From: JAHKLT01 sp046197865
GTDB lineage: Archaea; Methanobacteriota; Methanobacteria; Methanobacteriales; Methanobacteriaceae
Direction of reading: 5' to 3'
Assembly (NCBI RefSeq): GCF_046197865.1
Contig: NZ_CP166990.1
Span: forward strand, 806,001 to 870,000
DNA length: 64,000 bases
Shown: piece after piece, positions 62,943-64,000 of the stretch
Layout of the letters: each line of letters opens with the position of its first letter
How positions within the stretch are numbered: the stretch's first letter is position 1
Position numbers and translations under genes: made by a program
The notes under the pieces: generated by a model
Database searches by the model: none
Told to the model about the DNA's origin: nothing
The model's input: only the letters and a program-made list of their open reading frames with translations

Positions 62943-63686
62943 ATGAATATAGTAGAAAAACAAATTAAAGATATTTTAAAAACAAGGAAAATTCATTTTA
63001 CTTTATTAGATCCTGATGAGCAAAGTCCTGAAAGTGCTCTTGAAATAGCTAGTGCTGCTATTGAAGGAGGAACTGATGGAATAATGATTGGGGGATCTAC
63101 TGTAGATAATGAAGATGTTAATGCTACTTGTAAGATTTTATCTGAAAATATTGATGTTCCAATTATTCTATTTCCTGGAAATATAAATAGTGTAAGTAGG
63201 TATGCTGATGCTATATTTTTCATGACTTATTTAAACTCTGATAATCCTTATTGGATTTTAGGAGCTCAATCATTAGCAGCTGGTAATGTTAAAAAAAGTC
63301 AAATTGATGTTTTACCTATGGGTTATATGGTTGTTGAACCTGGTGGAACTGTTGGTTGGGTTGGAGATGCTAAGCTTGTACCAAGAAATAAACCTAAAAT
63401 TCCTGCAGCTTATGCAATGGCAGCTGAATTATTAGGCATGAGATTTTTCTATCTTGAAGCAGGTTCTGGTGCAGATAAACCAATACCACAAGAAATGATA
63501 GCTTATTCTAAGAAAGCTACTGATGATATGGTGATAATTGTTGGTGGTGGAATTAGAGATGGTGAAACTGCTTTAAAAGCTGCAAAATCAGGTGCAGATA
63601 TTATTGTTACTGGTACAATAGTTGAAGAAACTGATGATGTTAAAGGTAAAATTTCAGAAATTACAAATTCTATTAAAAACCTTTAA
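62943..63686 (+). CDS. Geranylgeranylglyceryl phosphate synthase
   Basis: 247 residues, TIM-barrel PcrB/GGGPS family. HFTLLDPDEQSPESALEIA, GTDGIMIGGST, ILFPGNINSVSRYADAIFFMTYLNS, the substrate-binding YLEAGSGADKPIP near 175-187, and phosphate-binding IIVGGGIRDGETA and GADIIVTGTIVE are all present. Makes the first ether bond of archaeal membrane lipids from glycerol-1-phosphate and geranylgeranyl diphosphate. TTTAGGGA lies upstream as a modest ribosome binding site; follows L40e. Confidence 0.95.
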   Translation: MNIVEKQIKDILKTRKIHFTLLDPDEQSPESALEIASAAIEGGTDGIMIGGSTVDNEDVNATCKILSENIDVPIILFPGNINSVSRYADAIFFMTYLNSDNPYWILGAQSLAAGNVKKSQIDVLPMGYMVVEPGGTVGWVGDAKLVPRNKPKIPAAYAMAAELLGMRFFYLEAGSGADKPIPQEMIAYSKKATDDMVIIVGGGIRDGETALKAAKSGADIIVTGTIVEETDDVKGKISEITNSIKNL

Positions 63687-63747
63687 TTTTTATTTTTCAT
63701 ACACTCTTACAAATTACTTATTTTTTTAATTATACTATTTTGATATT

Positions 63748-64000
63748 ATGTTAGATTCTTTATATGCTGAGGCAGTCAGAAAAAAGGGACTTGTAAATGA
63801 AATCATTGATGAGTTCTCAGAAGGAGATCCTAGAGTTCTAGATAAATGGAATACTGAAATTACCATAAAATCAACTGATGATTTTTCAATAGCTGCTGGA
63901 GATGGAAGTTTTAATAAAAAAAAGTTTTTAAGTTTTTATTTTTATGCAATAGCTTGTGAATCTCTGGTATTTGATGGAAAACTTAAAGCTATTGAAAATG
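63748..64000 (+). CDS. nurA: NurA-like nuclease, 5' part
   Basis: 84 codons before the window ends. MLDSLYAEAVRKKGLVNEII is a helical start; after ~50 residues FSIAAGDGSFNKKKF carries the D-G-S motif that marks the NurA metal site (first catalytic Asp). NurA acts with HerA, Rad50 and Mre11 in double-strand break resection in archaea. The remaining catalytic residues lie beyond the edge, so the call depends on this motif and its position. Confidence 0.7.
   Translation, partial: MLDSLYAEAVRKKGLVNEIIDEFSEGDPRVLDKWNTEITIKSTDDFSIAAGDGSFNKKKFLSFYFYAIACESLVFDGKLKAIEN

Overview
The window is very AT-rich and archaeal, and fits a gut-type member of the Methanobacteriales close to Methanobrevibacter. 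The evidence is a complete Eha energy-converting hydrogenase operon with a formylmethanofuran:H4MPT formyltransferase paralogue, archaeal ribosomal proteins L15e and L40e, archaeal primase large subunit, geranylgeranylglyceryl phosphate synthase, cobalamin gene cbiF, TATA-box promoters, and very large adhesin-like proteins (ALPs) typical of this genus. No tRNA, rRNA, CRISPR array or phage structural gene was recognised.

Layout. 1-362 (minus): 5' part of a sugar-nucleotide epimerase. 605-20019: three giant secreted beta-helix ALPs in tandem; the first and third share C-terminal ~85-residue repeats, while the middle one ends in a low-complexity stalk and a transmembrane anchor. 20284-22929: padR plus a two-gene ABC exporter, with a candidate tandem-repeat operator. 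22930-25265: accessory patch with a degraded TnpB element, a two-gene HEPN module, and a second, decayed HEPN module. 25371-36106: ehaA to ehaR in canonical order, very tightly packed, from a possibly leaderless promoter. The same run continues with the Ftr paralogue, a PfkB kinase, a third polyferredoxin and a CBS protein, and then an epimerase and a glycosyltransferase (to 41739). 41765-42837 (minus): an ADP-ribosyltransferase (ART) plus partner module, with the ART frameshifted. 43241-47957: housekeeping genes (L15e, DUF54-type RNA-binding protein, cbiF, a membrane AstE-like protein, a hypothetical protein, priL). 48014-49567: a complete TnpB element with 17-bp terminal inverted repeats, inserted between the divergent genes priL and metG. 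49636-53684: metG, a DUF530-type protein and a DUF1699-type HTH protein. 53685-54422: a gene-poor interval with a candidate structured RNA and a 26-residue membrane peptide gene that share a ~35-base motif. 54426-56377: an AglH/DPAGT1-like transferase converging on two pilin-like genes. 57092-58071: an intact ART plus partner module. 58072-59270: a pseudogene remnant and AT-rich DNA. 59271-62270: a fourth ALP with 81-bp tandem repeats. 62751-64000: L40e, GGGP synthase and the start of a NurA-like nuclease.

How parts fit. The Eha block couples the membrane ion gradient to low-potential ferredoxin reduction, which feeds CO2 reduction to formyl-methanofuran; the Ftr paralogue handles the next step. 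The ALPs, epimerases, glycosyltransferases and pilin-like proteins form a surface theme. The most interesting unexplained material is the repeated ART plus small-partner module, the HEPN two-gene module, the TnpB remnant that keeps mainly the 3' end expected to encode the guide-RNA scaffold, and the structured intergenic elements around 53.8-54.3 kb and in front of the L15e and L40e genes. All functional calls rest on reading motifs by eye; no database search was run.
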